Below are positions 1 through 13,205 of a stretch of 64,000 nucleotides of DNA, piece after piece. The DNA lies in assembly GCF_958295425.1 (NCBI RefSeq), contig NC_081142.1, positions 25,146,469 through 25,210,468 on the forward strand. The letters are read 5' to 3'. Both the position numbers and the translations under genes were made by a program. The stretch is from Solea solea (taxonomy: Eukaryota > Chordata > Actinopteri > Pleuronectiformes > Soleidae). Position 1 is the first letter of the stretch. Each line of letters begins with the position of its first letter. The notes beneath the pieces were generated by a model that saw nothing but the letters and a program-made list of their open reading frames with translations, was not told the origin of the DNA and ran no database searches.

Positions 1-96
1 TAAGATATTGCAGCTTCATTTAAGCTTAAATTACCAGTAACATGCAAAAACAATTTGCATGAAATCCCAACTGTTCCTGTTTTATGTGTTCTCTAC

Positions 97-135
<39 letters not shown>

Positions 136-136
136 C
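97..136. repeat. (TTA)n microsatellite
   Basis: About 12 TTA units. A second (ATT)n tract follows the LINE-like tail at 202-235. Confidence 0.9.
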
Positions 137-147
137 TTGTTTTTACT

Positions 148-235
148 CTGTAGCACTTTGAGATTTGTTGTTCGAATGTCAAGTGCAATACAAATAAAAT
201 CTATTATTATTATTATTGTTATTATTATTGTTACT
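148..235 (+). repeat. LINE 3' tail with ATT-repeat end
   Basis: The sequence GTAGCACTTTGAGATTTG, followed by AAGTGCAATACAAATAAAAT and an (ATT)n run, is the typical 3' end of a fish non-LTR retrotransposon. Only the tail is present. Confidence 0.5.
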
Positions 236-1490
236 GGTTGTATTAATAATTATGTGTTAAATACAGAAGTCAAATTCAAACAATTCTAAGATATAATTTC
301 AGCTAAATCGAGACAGAATTTCTTGCACAGTGTTCTTACATTTTGGCCAGTTTTGGTTTGTTTTAAGGAGCATTATGGTCTGAAAGTGGCTGCAGATTTA
401 CAAGCTAGTTTTAAATATACTAGCCAAGCAAAAGTGCTTTTCCCATTGGCTGACTGTTTTGCTTAAAACAAGAACATTGAAATGATTGTATTAGCAGAAA
501 TTGAAAAGGTCACGCATACGTATATTGTGAGTGTTTAAACACTTAAAGATAAAATGGTTGTCATAGACTTAGAATTCATTCGAGGGAAGGGCCTTGCTTT
601 ACAGAGGTTGCTATCTGCAAATTTTCAAGGACATGTCAGTATGTGGACTCAAAAGAACAACCTGTGTGAGCTTAAGTCCAACCCTCTCTTTACATTATAT
701 ACCCTGCCCTCTCTTTACATTAAACTTCAACGTTAACCAATCACTGACAAGCTTTCCATCTCAGCTTCCTCATTCATATAAACTGTTCAAACAAATAAAA
801 GGAAATGAATTCTTCATAGTGAGACGATCTACACATCCTGTTGTGTCATAAATCTGTGGCTGTATTCCAGTGACATTTGTTGTTAGTTTGCACTAATTGC
901 TTGTTAAATAAGCTTAGTCCTCTCAAGTCATGATATTGCATAAATAAAACTAATTTTGGATTCTGTTAGGTAATAAAATTATCGCTTAAGCAGCAATGGA
1001 TCAGCGGTAGCTCTGTTTCTAGTCTACATGCCAATGTATCCCAGGTTTCCCATCACATTTCCTCTCAGCTTCACACTCTCTCTTTACAGCAGCCATTTTC
1101 ATCTAACATGAAAGCCACTGTACACAACCTGCAGGACAGCAGACAGTCACAGAGCAGCTGCAGAAAAAAGTGAAGTATCCAGCTGCTAAAGAGGCTTCAA
1201 ATCAGGTAGTGAAAATAGCAACGATTCCACAGAGAGGAGCTGGATGCAGGGAGCAAACAAGAGAACTGTCCTGTCATTGGTCAAATCCTCCTGCTTACAG
1301 AGCCCAGAGGAGGAGCACAGTGTCCTCCTCTCTCTCTGATCACAGGATTAATATAATGCTGAACAGTTATTAGAAAGTAATAGAGCAGGAATGCGTGAGA
1401 GACTGCGGATTCGGCACCAAACGCCAATTCACCCACCTAAAAAAAGACCATTAAGCCTATTAATATGTTCAAAAAACACAGCTCTCCTAG

Positions 1491-3100
<1,610 letters not shown>

Positions 3101-4246
3101 GGCCGTTTCTCAATATCCATACTTGTGCGTACTTGAGCGTACTTGCGTACTCCCGTACTTGTGAAAACGTCATCAGCCTCAGTCCAAGTGCTGTTCCAAT
3201 TCTCAAGTAAGCGAACAGCGAGGACGGTTCTCAAACCCGGAAATGTTCTCGCTCCGCCCATTTTTACCAAGTATGCATCGGAGGTGACTTAAGCGTACTT
3301 GCGATGGCCATGTATCCCAGAATACATTTCGGCGGAGCATAGCAGCAGATAATAGAAATATAAATCTGAAATAAATATTTTTCTGTGTCCCGGAACAAAG
3401 TTTTAACATCATTTGAGGCGAGAAATGAGTCATTTAGAATTCAAACCTGTGGTTTGTGTATGAAGATATGACGTATTTATAGTTTGGCAGCGACGTTTGT
3501 CGGCGGTGATCAGCTCCGCCTCTGCGGACGTTCGGCGCTCACTGTGCCCGGCACAGAGCAGCGTTACCTCGGCCTGTCCTGATGAAATGATCCGCTGGCT
3601 CAGCCGTCGCTGTCATTAGATGCTCGGTGTGATCCATAGATTTGCTGTTGACGTGTTATTTTGTTTTTAATGGAAACGTTTTGACCTGAAAGTTTGAAGG
3701 TTTGTATATTGTTAATGTTTTATTTATTTTAACTTTGAATTTTAGATTTATATTAAAGTCGAGATTTATATTTAAATATAATATGTAAATATTAGATATG
3801 TATAGTATAGTATGTAGAGTAGTATATATTTGTACACGTACATATATGTCATACATACATATATACTACTCTACAATGCTGTAATATATATATTTTCCAC
3901 ATTGTATTATTTGTATTGTATATTTTAATAGAAATACATTAATAAATGAAGTTAAATATTTAAAATGTAAAAATAATAACAACATATATATGCATTTATT
4001 AAAAGTATTTCATATGTTCATTTATCAACACTGTAGGTGGCGGTAATGAGGCTGCAGCACTTGGCGCCAGCCACCATTCAAACAGCAGAACAATACATAC
4101 ATACTTGCATACTTGAGTATTGAGAAACAACCACATACTTGTGTACTCCCGTACTTGGCAAGTATATACTCCCAGCGTACTTCTCAAGTATATACTTCCC
4201 AAGTACGCAAGTACATACTTGCTTACTTGAGTATTGAGAAACGGCC
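3101..4246. mobile_element. 1146-bp non-autonomous TIR DNA transposon rich in GTACTTG subterminal repeats
   Basis: The ends are inverted: GGCCGTTTCTCAATA at 3101 and its complement ending at 4246. A 3-bp ACA flanks each side (3098-3100, 4247-4249). Both ends carry many GTACTTG/CAAGTAC subterminal repeats, typical of transposase-binding arrays, and an internal imperfect copy of the right end lies near 4113-4135. The middle is AT-rich and has no recognisable transposase. The GGCC ends with 3-bp duplication suggest PIF/Harbinger, but the target is not the usual TWA, so the superfamily is uncertain. Confidence 0.75.
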
Positions 4247-6654
4247 ACAGAGTTAGGCACTGTCCACTGACGTCTTATATGAATATGTATGCATTACAAT
4301 GTATACAATCACAGAAACAGAGACAGAATGAAGACTAAGGAAAGAACGTAGCGGTTACAAACAAGCACAAGAGAGAGGTGGGACTATGACATCATCATTT
4401 TCCCAAAGTAGCGTATTGGTTGTCGACACAAAACTGCAAGGCGGGCCCAAAACACAGTTTCCGTGTGAAGCAGAGTTCTCGTGGACAGTTTCCATCTGAA
4501 AGCGTTCTCTAACCCCTGTTTGTAAAAAATGCTTCAGCCCCTTTTATCCTCTTGCACCTATTTTTCTTTTTAAGACTTTTCTTTTATCAGTTTCCCAGGC
4601 CAGTGACTGACCCCGCCCCTTTCCCCTTCGGTTTTTAATGGGGTCACTGTTTGGTGTTGGAACTGGGACGTCCAGAGCATGGATGTCAGGAGTGAAGGAG
4701 AAGTGGTTGCAGAGGTGGAGGTGTGGGCGGGGGGTGGAGGTGAATGTGTCACTCTGACTGCAGTGTGCACGGCACTGCGTCTCTGACGGGGCCTCCGGTG
4801 GCTGTCTGCGGTAAATAAGCAGAGGCAGGTGCCAGAGAGTCTAGACGGGGCTGATTTGGGGTCCAGGGCCCCTGGTATGTGATACCTAACCCAGGCCCAG
4901 CCAAGCCTTTCTCTTTCTCTCTCTCTGTCCCTCTGATTCTTTCCTCCTCTTAAGGAAGTAGTGCACCTCTGCCTCTATCCCCTGCCACCACTACCCCCAT
5001 CTCAAAGCTTTTCCTGTTTAATGTTAAATCAGCACAGAGGAGACAGACCAACAGATGGTGTGCGTGTGTGTGTGTTTATGGGGTGGGAGGGTGTTTTGCA
5101 GGTTGATGCTTTACCTTCTCTTTTCTCTTTTTTAATGTGGAAAACTCCTTTTTGAACGATTTCTCTTTTAGATCAGAATATATAACAGTGCATTATCCTA
5201 AAGAAAGGCGTCACCGTCTGATACACGTTATGTATCTTCAGGTTCTTTTCATGAGAATACTGAGTCGTTCATATCATGGTGGTAGCTCATGTGGAAATTC
5301 CCCATCACATTTAAACATCTTTCAAATCACAATTGTAATTGCAGTGTTCCTTTAAGCTGCAGAGTGTAAAAGTTAATGTAAGTTTTGTTGTTGATGTTAT
5401 TGATCTTCATTAACAGAGATGGTGTCACTTTATTTGTATGACTGAGGGAGCATGTATGAGTATACAGCAGCAGTGCAGGGACGGGTGGGGACGTGGAGCA
5501 TTTACCCAGTCAAACTTCTGCACAGGCAGTTTTTCTTAGTAGTAGAACTCACTTATTTGTGTTGTTTATGTTTTTAATAAGACTCCAACCTGTTTGCAGT
5601 CGTCTCACTTTACTAACCCAATGTTGCTGTTGCCTCCGTCTGTCTTGACATAAAACAAATCACTTCTATTTCTTGTTTTGTTGTCTTTTATCTGGCTGAC
5701 CTGTTATATCGGCTTTCGGCTTCTCCCTTTTATAAAGAAAATATTAAAATCAGGAATAAAAAAACAAAACGAGTCACTTCCTGTGTGCAGCAGTGGAATG
5801 TTGCTGGGTGACGCGATATCGACACACTGCTCAGAAACACACTGGACATCATCGCTGTGAGTGTCTTCATACTATGTTGCTTAAATACTGAGATGTCTGT
5901 CTTGTAGTAGATATGAGGGCGATGTTTGTGCTACATTCTGATGCCTCAAGCTTTTCAAGTTTTGTCTCCTCCTTTTCACAGTGAGCATACTTACAAAAAC
6001 ATTGTCACTCTAATGACATTTGACCTAGGTTTTGTGGCATTCGCTTTTATCGCCTCTTCTGTTGCTATTCTTTTTCCCCCCATCTTCAGCTCTGGTGAAC
6101 CAGTCGTTGGGATTACTGCCAAAAACACCAGATTTAAAGTAGCCTGTTGCACTGTGAATGTACATGGATATTCATTTATAAGTTAAAGGTCCAACACTAC
6201 AGAAGTGGTTTACTGAAAGGCCTAATATGTAATATTTGGGTCCCAGTTAGTCATCACAGTTGAGCATGCAAATTGGCCCTAAAGAAAAGCAACAGTGACA
6301 GCTAATACCAGCTAATAATGCCTATTCCAACCAGACGCCAGTGAAAACAGACATGTAACATCATGTGTGCATCAAGTCACTTATGAGCCCAGGAGGAGAA
6401 GAACTAGCCCTGAGTCAGGAAACCAGGAAACAACGCACATTGTGTTGTTTCAAAAATTAAAATGAAGTGCAGTAGCCTACATGGAAGACAGCAACCATGT
6501 TAAAAAATGTAATCACTACTCTTTCACTACTGACAGAGACTTTCATCTTGGGCGAGATGGCCATAGTAACACAATTCCCATGTTGAAGTGAAAGTGGTTG
6601 TCAAAGAAACACTGCTAGAGATGTCTTTTCAGTGTTTAATGAAATATACTGTTT

Positions 6655-6890
6655 ATTTTTAGAATCGATTAATCTGTCGATTATTTTCTCGACTAATCAA
6701 GCATTATTTTTGTCCATAAAATGTAGTTAAAATGATGAAAAATGTCGATCAGTGTTTAACAAACCTGGAAATCATGATGTTCTCAAACGTCTTTTCGGTT
6801 TTAATGATTTTTTTTTTTGTCAAATGAAGCAAAGAAAACAGAACATATTCACATTTAAGAAGCTGAAAAATCAGAAAGCTTGTATTGTTA
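6655..6890 (-). mobile_element. hAT-type MITE fragment (family of 53245-53586)
   Basis: In reverse orientation it shares the AATCGATTAATCTGTCGATT end and the TTTAAGAAGCTGAAAAATCA block with the better copies. The far end is lost and the sequence is diverged. Confidence 0.65.
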
Positions 6891-7588
6891 GATATAATGC
6901 AATATGAAGATTTGATGCCAAGTATTGATCGGTTTATTGCTAAATCTAGGAATAGTGTCCATATAAATACAACATATGCTAAAATAATTCACATCTTAAA
7001 ACAAGACTAGCATATAATAAAAGAAATTAATCATTTCTGAAAAATATAAAAATAGATTTATGGAACAGGGGGTCTGTTTTTCCAAGTTAATATTACCGTT
7101 TTGAATATGTCTGGTCACACTTTTAAAAATCTAAATCTAAATTTCTTTTTTAAATACCATCACACACATAAGAGATTCAAAAAAATGAGCGCTATTCTCT
7201 TACAGTTCATTCTCATTTCCATTCAAACATTTACGGCTTTGACCCTTCGCAGTGGCTCACGTTTCAACACAGTGCGCTCTGATACAGTCAAAGGCCTTCA
7301 CCTCGCTCTGATCTGACTCCAGTCATTAACTAACCAATGAATTGCTGTATCTGCCCGTGTGACTGACAGGTGTGGTCAGCTCACAGTCACACTGTGATCG
7401 CTGCCAGACCTCAGATCTGCGTAATTTGTTGTAATTTATAGTCGAGCAGAGTAGCGGGGGCAAAGGAAGTGTTTCATTGAAATTATCAGTGAGACCTATT
7501 AAACTGTGAACCACATGAAAGGCCGCCAGTGAGCTCTGGAGTGCGTCAGCAGCTGGACAGCCGAGGTGAGAGAGAAAGCAGAGCTGCG

Positions 7589-7590
<2 letters not shown>

Positions 7591-7621
<31 letters not shown>
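7591..7621. repeat. (CA)n microsatellite
   Basis: About 15 CA units. Confidence 0.9.
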
Positions 7622-7625
<4 letters not shown>

Positions 7626-8012
7626 ATGTTCACCTCCATAACTGTGCAGTCCTGAAATGTCAGCCTTTGATCACTGTGGCCCGCTCATTTACAAACACAC
7701 GCAAACACAATTGAGTAGCTTTATAGATGCTTCAGACGCACACAGGCCTAAATCACTGTGAGGATATTAGCATGGCCACATTTCCAGTGGAATATAATAT
7801 TTACTTCCTCACCTCACTGCGATGAGCTCACCGAGTCATGAGCTCAGCTGCTAGCAACTGATTAGTCATATTGAACTCATTTTGGAGCCTAATTGCAAAG
7901 TCAAATGCTGATTCAGGATGCCAGCTGCTGTTAGTCCGATTTAAAGCAGCCTTTTAGAATACATGTAAACATCCTAGTCCGACTAAAACTGCACTCAATT
8001 GAATCAAAGACA

Positions 8013-8606
8013 GTACATTTTGATTGACAGCTTTTTTTAAAAGCCCAAACTCGTTTACAGGTCTAAATTATTCAAATGTGTACACACACACAGCTCTTTT
8101 GCCTTTCATCAAGAATGAGTCATTTATACATTTACATAGGACACTTGGAAGTTGGAACAAAGAAATAAAATAAGTCCCAATAGAAGAGGGGGCAGGGTTT
8201 GACTCCGGAGAGCTCTGGGTCTCGACTCTCCTCATCCGGTGCACATGTAGCCATGGCTTGCAGAAGAGTGCGGGCATGAGCACATACGGCATTCCTGTCT
8301 GAGTGTGACAACATTCTCACCTGGTTGAATTCTGGCCAGAGGAATGTTGCCCTCTTGTGGAGGTCCTGTATTATCACTTTACGCACGAGCCAGTCTTTGT
8401 GCCGTTTAGGGTCCAGGGTTCCTGCTGTGCTTCACAGAACGGCTTCAGTAAAGTCTATCCAAAAGCCCAGTGTGTCCGGGGCCTCCTCTGCATCCACTTT
8501 CGCATCTTTCTTGCGCTAATCGAAACGCGTCACCTGACTGTGCAAGCCGGAGCCTGTGTAAATTAAAAGAAATTAAGCCTGAAACCGGCAAAGATCTTCA
8601 GCTCTA
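8013..8606 (-). repeat. interspersed repeat copy A (empty site for the MITE at 53245)
   Basis: This stretch matches, in reverse complement, 52974-53828. Shared landmarks include GATCTTCAGCTCTA at the end, the AAGTGGATGC region, the GAGGTCCTGTATTATCAC block and the GATTGACAGC end. It holds one uninterrupted copy of GTCTCGAC (8219-8226), the target site occupied in the other copy. No coding content was recognised. The open frames inside it are fortuitous. Confidence 0.8.
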
Positions 8607-11600
8607 CTGTGGAAATGTTGGTTGTGGGTGTAAAAAAAGTGTTGAACAGCAATAAGTACCAACAACTAGCCCACAACTGATGTTGTTTTGGTCTGTCACG
8701 TAAGTCTATCAGAAAAAAGCTGAAAGGAGGCATATCGCCACCTAGTGTAGTGTAGGGAAGGAAGACTTTATTCAATACATGTATTTTCCACTAATGCTTG
8801 TATCCTGGAACAAGGACAGTAAACCAACTAAATGGTTTGACTGTTCATGGAAACACACTACACGCTACACTCCAGTCAGGAAAAGGCAATAGAGGGTAGA
8901 AGTGTCTGTGTGATGATGGTCAATAGGCCTGTTTGAGTCCAGGGCCTTGGGTGGTTGTCAGAGTCCATGGGTCTCTGCTTTGCATCTGAATGATTAATCT
9001 CTCAGGCCAGGGCGTCTCAGGCCTCAAAGGCCACCTTTATCACGCCCCCCTCCAGCCCCTGTGGTGAAAAGAAAACACAGCGTTGTGCAGCAGCAGCTGA
9101 TGCGGCATGGCCTGCAGTGAAGAGGATGGAGACGAAACACAGCCATGCACTCATGTACCTGCACACACAGTTCCCTTCTCTTTCTTTCTGTTTGATTTTA
9201 CTGTTCTCTCTTTCTGCCATGAAACTTTCTGGGGCAATGGTGGCTCGGTGGTAGAGCAAGTCGTGAGTGGATGCGTGTGAATGGCAAAAACTTTGCCGTT
9301 CACACACTGCACTGGTGTTATTCCACTTCAATCTGAATTCTCACGAGGTTAAAGAGTTGTTGCAGGAACAGCATTATTCTGCATAATCTGATCATTCCTA
9401 TTCATACATGTAGAGGTCCGGTAGCTGATGTCAAGGTAACGCCCTCCGGCATGAAACTATGCTGTTCACCTCTTATGTGGACAAATCAGCCAATATGTCT
9501 GACCACTCATCTCTTTGTCTGCTGTTTTCATCATTAAAGTGAAGATGGTGGATAGATGCTGTGCCAGAACTGTCGGAGACAGGCTAACAGGCTAACTGGC
9601 TAACGGGAGAGCATTTTACTGGATCCCCACAGATCCAGAGAGACAGCGGAGGTGAATTACTGCTATGAAAGTTGCTCACAGCGAGCAGAGGAAGACAGAT
9701 TGACAGTAACCCCTCAGTGGTACGGCGAGTCGTCTTTCAACCTGAAAGTTGCACGTTCGATTCCCGGCTCCTCTAATCTACATGGTGACGTGTCCTTGGG
9801 CATGACACTTGCCAGCAGCATGTGAATGGGTATGAAAGACATGTGATAGAGGTGCTGTATGCATGTGACGGTGGTCAGGACACTGCAGGTCTGGAATAAT
9901 GTCCTCTCCGGCTGTTTCCAAACTCGTAAAAAGCATGAGCCAGGGGCATTACAAGAATCAGATATGTTCAGCGTGTAAGTTTTGCGATATATCAGTCGAT
10001 CTCTGTGGATTTAAAGTGTGCAGTGAACTCAGTGACAGGTTTGAATCCAGCACGAGTCCCAGTAAAGGTGTCTTCTAGAAAAAAAATGGACTATAACAAC
10101 ACAACGCAGCATCACCCCTTCAAGTGGGGACTCTACACACACAGGGTTAGTGTGTCCTTTGTGTCACAGAGGAAACACTAAACTGTCAGAATGTTTCCCT
10201 TCAACTTCAACTCTGTCTTGATGACTGATTGTTGTTCTGCATCACTATTCACTGATCTGTGTTAATGAACCAGGCCAAGTGTGTGACATGACTCCACGTT
10301 CAACAACAATAATCCAGCTCTGAGAACAAACTCCTCCTGCTGTCTCTATCTTCATGTCCCTCTCTTGTGTCTCATTCCTCTGCTGCTCCAATATATCAGC
10401 TCCATAACTCCCAGTATGACCTTCCACACCGAAACATTTAACTGAAGCCAGGGAATTAAAAATCAGTCAATGTTATCATTAAAAATAAACGGTGACTTTC
10501 TTTTGTTTCCGTTTTTTTTAGTCTCAGTATCAAGCGGCATCTGATTCCTTACACTGTGAAGAGATGATAAATAGGTGGGGAAATAAAGAGCTTATTGGGA
10601 GTCATTTGTAATATTTATTATCAAAACTCTGTGTCACTGGATTCTTTTTTCTATCTACTGCACACCGCACCAGGAAGAATGTTTAGCTTGGCTGCTGTTG
10701 AGAGGCTGATTGTGATGGACTTAATGTATGACACAGTCAGTCCAAAGAAAGGAAAGCAGCTTGGAAAGAACCAGAGAAAGATCCTGATCTTCACTGTTTT
10801 TCTCTCACTCTCCTCTCACTTTGTAAGCGATACCTTTTTAAATACACTGCCAGCGCCCGGGGAACTGGCGTCTGTGAGACTGTTTTAATTTGCCGGCTGT
10901 CCTCTGACTGATCCACGTTAACATAATAACCAAAAGCAGCTCCGACGCTTATTTGAGACCGTGTGTGAAACATGGTGTGAATGAGGCCTCTTAAAATAGA
11001 CTTGATGCTGTACGTCACTTTACAATAAGGTACACAAACAAAGTTAAGTAACCATTAAGTATTCAATACCTATTGATTAACTAATCTTTAGTTAAAAGTA
11101 ATTAATGATTATTAAGTATATACATTTGATTTTAATCTCTTGTTGAATACAATTTATTTTAATTAAATAAAGAAAAAATGTCATTGGTGTTGCTTTAAAA
11201 CCTCAGTTATTGTGTGGGCAAGAGTCTAACTCTAGGTAGAGTTTGCAGCATGTATTTGGATGCTCAACAATTCCATTAATAACCTTTCAGTATAATGTAA
11301 TGACACATGCCATTTACATCAGAGCGTGGAAGTTGGAACTGGGAGTATTGTCACTCAGCACATTCCTTTTTTAGAATTAGGGAAAAAAACAGGGACACTG
11401 ATGTATCTCGGGATAGCCACCGTTAGCAATACCAGTAGATGGCAATGCTCTGCATTGTATTTTGCACACACAAACCGTGTAGCAACATGCCTTGAATTAA
11501 AAATGAAACAGTCTTATGTGTATGACTGATTTACTGTGAAACAAATACATGAGAAGTGCTACTAACAGTAAAAGCAGCACTGTTCTTATGCCACCTTGGA

Positions 11601-12879
11601 ATCCCATGTTGGTAAAGTTGCTCCTAGTTTCTGAGTTGGAAATCTGACTTCGGGGGACTTTGGAAATTCAGAGTTACAACGACAAAGAGCATGCACCACA
11701 AATGAAGTGATCTGAGAGACAGACAGACTGACATTATGTGAGTGGAGGATTGTGAACCCGAGTGCACCAACAGGAGAATCAATGAGTGCTTTGAGAGGCT
11801 GTCAGAGGAAGTGACAGTTCGCCAGAACGTGAAGCAGAGCAAAAGTAAAGGAGGAGAAAGCAAAGCTGTCACAATCAGGTGAGACATGCAGACACTCAGA
11901 GAAGGAGGGGCTGCAGAGGCGAGACCAGGTTCTTTGGCCGGTGTGTTGCATAGCTGTAACCTGAGCAGTGACAGCAGGCAGAGATCAAAGCAGGGCTTGG
12001 ACGAGGCCCTGGAAGATGCAGGCACAGGGGGATGAAGGGTCACCCTGAAAGAGGAAAAAGTCCTGATTCCTTTTCCTGTTCCCTGCCGAGGAATGTTCTC
12101 TGCGGTATGGGACGCAGCTCCTTTGGGACTAAACTGGCATTTGTAGGAACACTGGGCCCCCTTGTCTTAATGACCTGAGTACCTCCTCGTTTCTTCAGTG
12201 TGTCACAACTTACACTGACACACATGAAATGAATAATTAGCGTGTTTCCATAATGAGAGATGTCACGGCTGACCATCATTTCTGGTCGTCAGAGCTGTTA
12301 CCTGGTGACGTCCAGAGAAAACTGAGCAGGAACGTGGACAGAAACATACCAGGAAGTTTCTTATTCCTTCTCTGGACAAAATCAGATTCATCTACAAAGA
12401 ACACAGCGAGACCCGAGGTTCTAGGGCCAGGGTGTGTAGCGGCCTCTGTGACGCCGGAGGTTTGGTCGTGGTGCCAGAAGTGCAAAGCACCTAAAAATAT
12501 TTATTAAGTATAGGATTCGATGAGGATGTGATCAAAGAGCAAGTTAATAAGATTATGTTTCTGACCAGATATAGTATGTGACGACAGCTTTCAGTACTTT
12601 TAGTTTGGTTTTCTCTGCTTAGAAAAGAAGATTACGGAGATTGCGAGCCAAAAGTGTCTCAGCATTTCCCAGGAATGACTGAAAGAATTAATAACTGGTC
12701 CAGTCCATCCACTCTGCTTCTGAGTCGACATCTGTTTTTCATTGGGTCATTGGGTTATATGTTGGCTTTAGTTAAGTGTCATCGCTTGTTATTTGAGATC
12801 ACACCAGTGAAAACCCCAAAAACAACAAAGCTTAAGCAATAAATAAATGATAAAATAAGAAAATACTTAGAATACTAAC
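8607..12879. other. non-coding interval
   Basis: No gene was recognised. It contains two SINE-like pieces (9231-9300, 9708-9930). The rest, including 10400-12850, shows no splice-flanked exon that I can assign. Confidence 0.4.
9708..9930 (+). mobile_element. tRNA-derived SINE-like repeat
   Basis: A B-box-like GTTCGATTCCC lies in a tRNA-like head (TCTTTCAACCTGAAAGTTGC). The body reads CCTTGGGCATGACACTTGCC and AATGGGTATGAAAG, typical of fish SINEs. Tail fragments of the same family occur at 21905, 43910 and 62393. Confidence 0.65.
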
Positions 12880-13205
12880 AATAATAATAATAATAATAAT
12901 GATGATAATAACAACAACAATAATAAACTAACGATTATTTTCTCAAACAAATGATTTGTTGTCTTGAAAATGACAGAACACAGAACAAAATCATTTAGTT
13001 CTGATTTTTTTTTTGTTATATGGAGCAAAGAAGCCAGAAAATAAGTCACATTTAAGAAGCTGAAAAATTAGAGTTTGTTTTTATGATTTAATGTAACAAT
13101 CAATTGTCAAAATAGTTGATAATTAATATTTCTGCGACCCTCGTGGACGATGAAGTGGTAGAGCGTGGATGGAATTAATAATCGAAGAATCGTTGCAGCA
13201 CTACA
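12880..13205 (-). mobile_element. hAT-type MITE copy with adjacent (AAT)n tract
   Basis: The AACGATTATTTTCTC end, the CACATTTAAGAAGCTGAAAA block and a terminal AATCGTTGCAGCACTAC match the family in reverse orientation, starting near 12923. An (AAT)n tract occupies 12880-12922. Confidence 0.65.

Larger units (their letters stand above)
4250..8012. other. non-coding interval with one MITE fragment
   Basis: No exon was recognised. It holds a short GT tract near 5060 and a reverse-orientation MITE fragment at 6655-6890, otherwise unassigned sequence. Confidence 0.4.

Noticed and set aside
8325..8566. Open frames conserved between 8.3 kb and 53.1 kb, suggesting a duplicated gene.
   Set aside because: The similarity extends well beyond the frames and includes non-coding sequence; it is an interspersed repeat.
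11624..12043. Minus-strand open frame of 139 codons rich in Ser and Leu.
   Set aside because: No recognisable domain, no splice context, composition like random GC-balanced DNA; not supported as a gene.
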